Below the pieces are notes generated by a model. That model did not search any database. It was not told where the DNA came from and was given only the letters and a program-made list of their open reading frames with translations. From NCBI GenBank assembly GCA_023213395.1, contig CM041465.1:74655741-74719740 (forward strand): a DNA stretch of 64,000 bases. Direction: 5' to 3'. This DNA comes from Cycas panzhihuaensis (lineage: Eukaryota > Cycadophyta). The position numbers and the translations under genes are program-made. The number at the start of each line of letters is the position of its first letter. Positions within the stretch are counted from its first letter, which is position 1. This document shows positions 63,257 through 64,000 of the stretch, one piece after another.

Positions 63257-64000
63257 TTACCAATAATCCCCACAAGAACACTGTCCATCCTTGAACTGAT
63301 GGAAACGGTTGGGATCCCTTAGAATGATTTCCCGTGAAGCAATTTTGGAGATAAATTTAATGGCAGAGTGGCAGTCCCCACATACTCGAAGGTTCTTGAC
63401 AATTCGGATGAGAGCCTGAGGGGATATGTTGATAAGTCCAAATGCAATGGCCAGCTTCTCACTGTGATGGCAAAGTATATGTTCCTTCTGCTCGTCCTCC
63501 ACATCATGCAGGACAAAGTTCATGTCAGGCACATACCCTGCCTCTTTTATCTGCCCAGACAAGCTCTCCAACTTTGCATATATTTCTTGCATCTGTGGGT
63601 GTGATTTGTCTCCTGAAAGGAAAGCATACACCTTATTATTGACCTCAATCCAACTACATCCTGGCGTCTTCTTTAAATTCCTATCTTTCATCAATTTTCG
63701 TGCCTTATGCACCTCATCCCACCTGCCAGCTGTTGCAAAGATGTTTGACAACAGCGGCAAATAATTCGCAGCATTTTTACAATCCAACTCAAAAAGACAT
63801 TCTGCAACACGTTCTCCTAGCTCCATGTTTTTATGGATTCTACAGGCACCAAGCAAAGACCCCCACACTGCAGCATTAGGTTTTATTGGCATCCTGTTGA
63901 TTAAGTCATGGGCTTCATGCAGGTGCCCAGCACGACCAAGAAGATCAACCATGCAGCAATAGTGCTCCACTGCAGGTGTGATTTGAAACTCTCGACACAT
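63257..64000 (-). CDS. DYW-type PPR protein, C-terminal 247 residues (N-terminus outside window)
   Basis: Predicted organelle-targeted RNA-editing factor: PPR repeats bind RNA and the DYW domain deaminates C to U. In the visible part (numbering from the window edge) are PPR repeats at ~1-110 (HYCCMVDLLGRAGHLHEAHD; a CRIHKNMELGE repeat near 54-64; NYLPLLSNIFATAGRWDEVH), the E/E+ region with the PG-box TPGCSWIEV (112-120), and the DYW domain from GYVPD (155) to the terminal DYW (245-247, stop TAA). The deaminase signature is complete: H179-S-E181, C207-x2-C210 and a second zinc site H234/C241-x-C243. No stops or frameshifts. The true start lies beyond 64000. The target transcript cannot be predicted from this part. 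Confidence 0.93.
   Translation of the reverse strand: MCREFQITPAVEHYCCMVDLLGRAGHLHEAHDLINRMPIKPNAAVWGSLLGACRIHKNMELGERVAECLFELDCKNAANYLPLLSNIFATAGRWDEVHKARKLMKDRNLKKTPGCSWIEVNNKVYAFLSGDKSHPQMQEIYAKLESLSGQIKEAGYVPDMNFVLHDVEDEQKEHILCHHSEKLAIAFGLINISPQALIRIVKNLRVCGDCHSAIKFISKIASREIILRDPNRFHQFKDGQCSCGDYW

Noticed and set aside
1-64000. CRISPR array, bacterial operon or organelle DNA
   Set aside because: No regularly spaced short repeats with unique spacers, no bacterial gene layout, and plant nuclear retrotransposons throughout.

Overview
The window is plant nuclear DNA, most likely from a gymnosperm (probably a conifer). It is almost entirely nested, mutated LTR retrotransposons. The only convincing host gene is the C-terminal part of a DYW-type PPR (organelle RNA-editing) gene at the right edge, with an inverted broken copy of its tail about 0.8 kb away. 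Long old nested elements, stops that look like CpG decay (CGA to TGA) and the style of the DYW protein support this assignment. The species cannot be named from sequence alone. Layout: 1-1825 is a long terminal repeat (family T) on the minus strand, cut by the window edge. 1826-6370 is a decayed minus-strand reading frame of unknown identity, split at a CTTAT target site by a young gag-only retrotransposon, GO1 (2500-5425). 6836-21017 is an old minus-strand Ty3/gypsy element (A) whose leader is split by a complete 7.6-kb Ty1/copia element (copia-1, 12685-20302, AATAC duplication). 21018-23838 is the gag and protease of another minus-strand gypsy element (E1). 23844-46472 is a plus-strand chromovirus (B) whose integrase is split by a 16.4-kb GC-rich gypsy element of Tat-like organisation (T, 29120-45540). 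T has 2.6-kb LTRs, gag-pol, an antisense gene resembling the plant mobile domain, and a separate intact archaeal-type RNase H gene before the 3' LTR. 47037-54023 is an internally deleted copia element (copia-C), itself carrying a second gag-only element, GO2 (49185-53356). 54493-60705 is gypsy D (CATCT duplication). 61200-62070 is a gag fragment related to E1. 62200-62480 is the inverted DYW tail, and 63257-64000 the PPR gene. The most unusual finding is in GO2. Between its primer-binding site and gag it carries antisense pieces of at least two cellular genes: a class I terpene synthase close to ent-kaurene synthase (DDxxD-like and NSE/DTE motifs both visible) and the HECT domain of a UPL1/UPL2-type ubiquitin ligase, followed by a third charged segment. 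GO1 and GO2 share gag and also a C-terminal coding tail that I do not recognise. Insertion order follows from the nesting: E1 is older than A and B, A than copia-1, B than T, and copia-C than GO2. Nearly every autonomous polyprotein is broken, often at catalytic residues. Element T's separate RNase H and the PPR tail are the only long protein-coding stretches that look intact. All alignments were made by reading; percentages and boundaries are estimates unless tied to a stated duplication.
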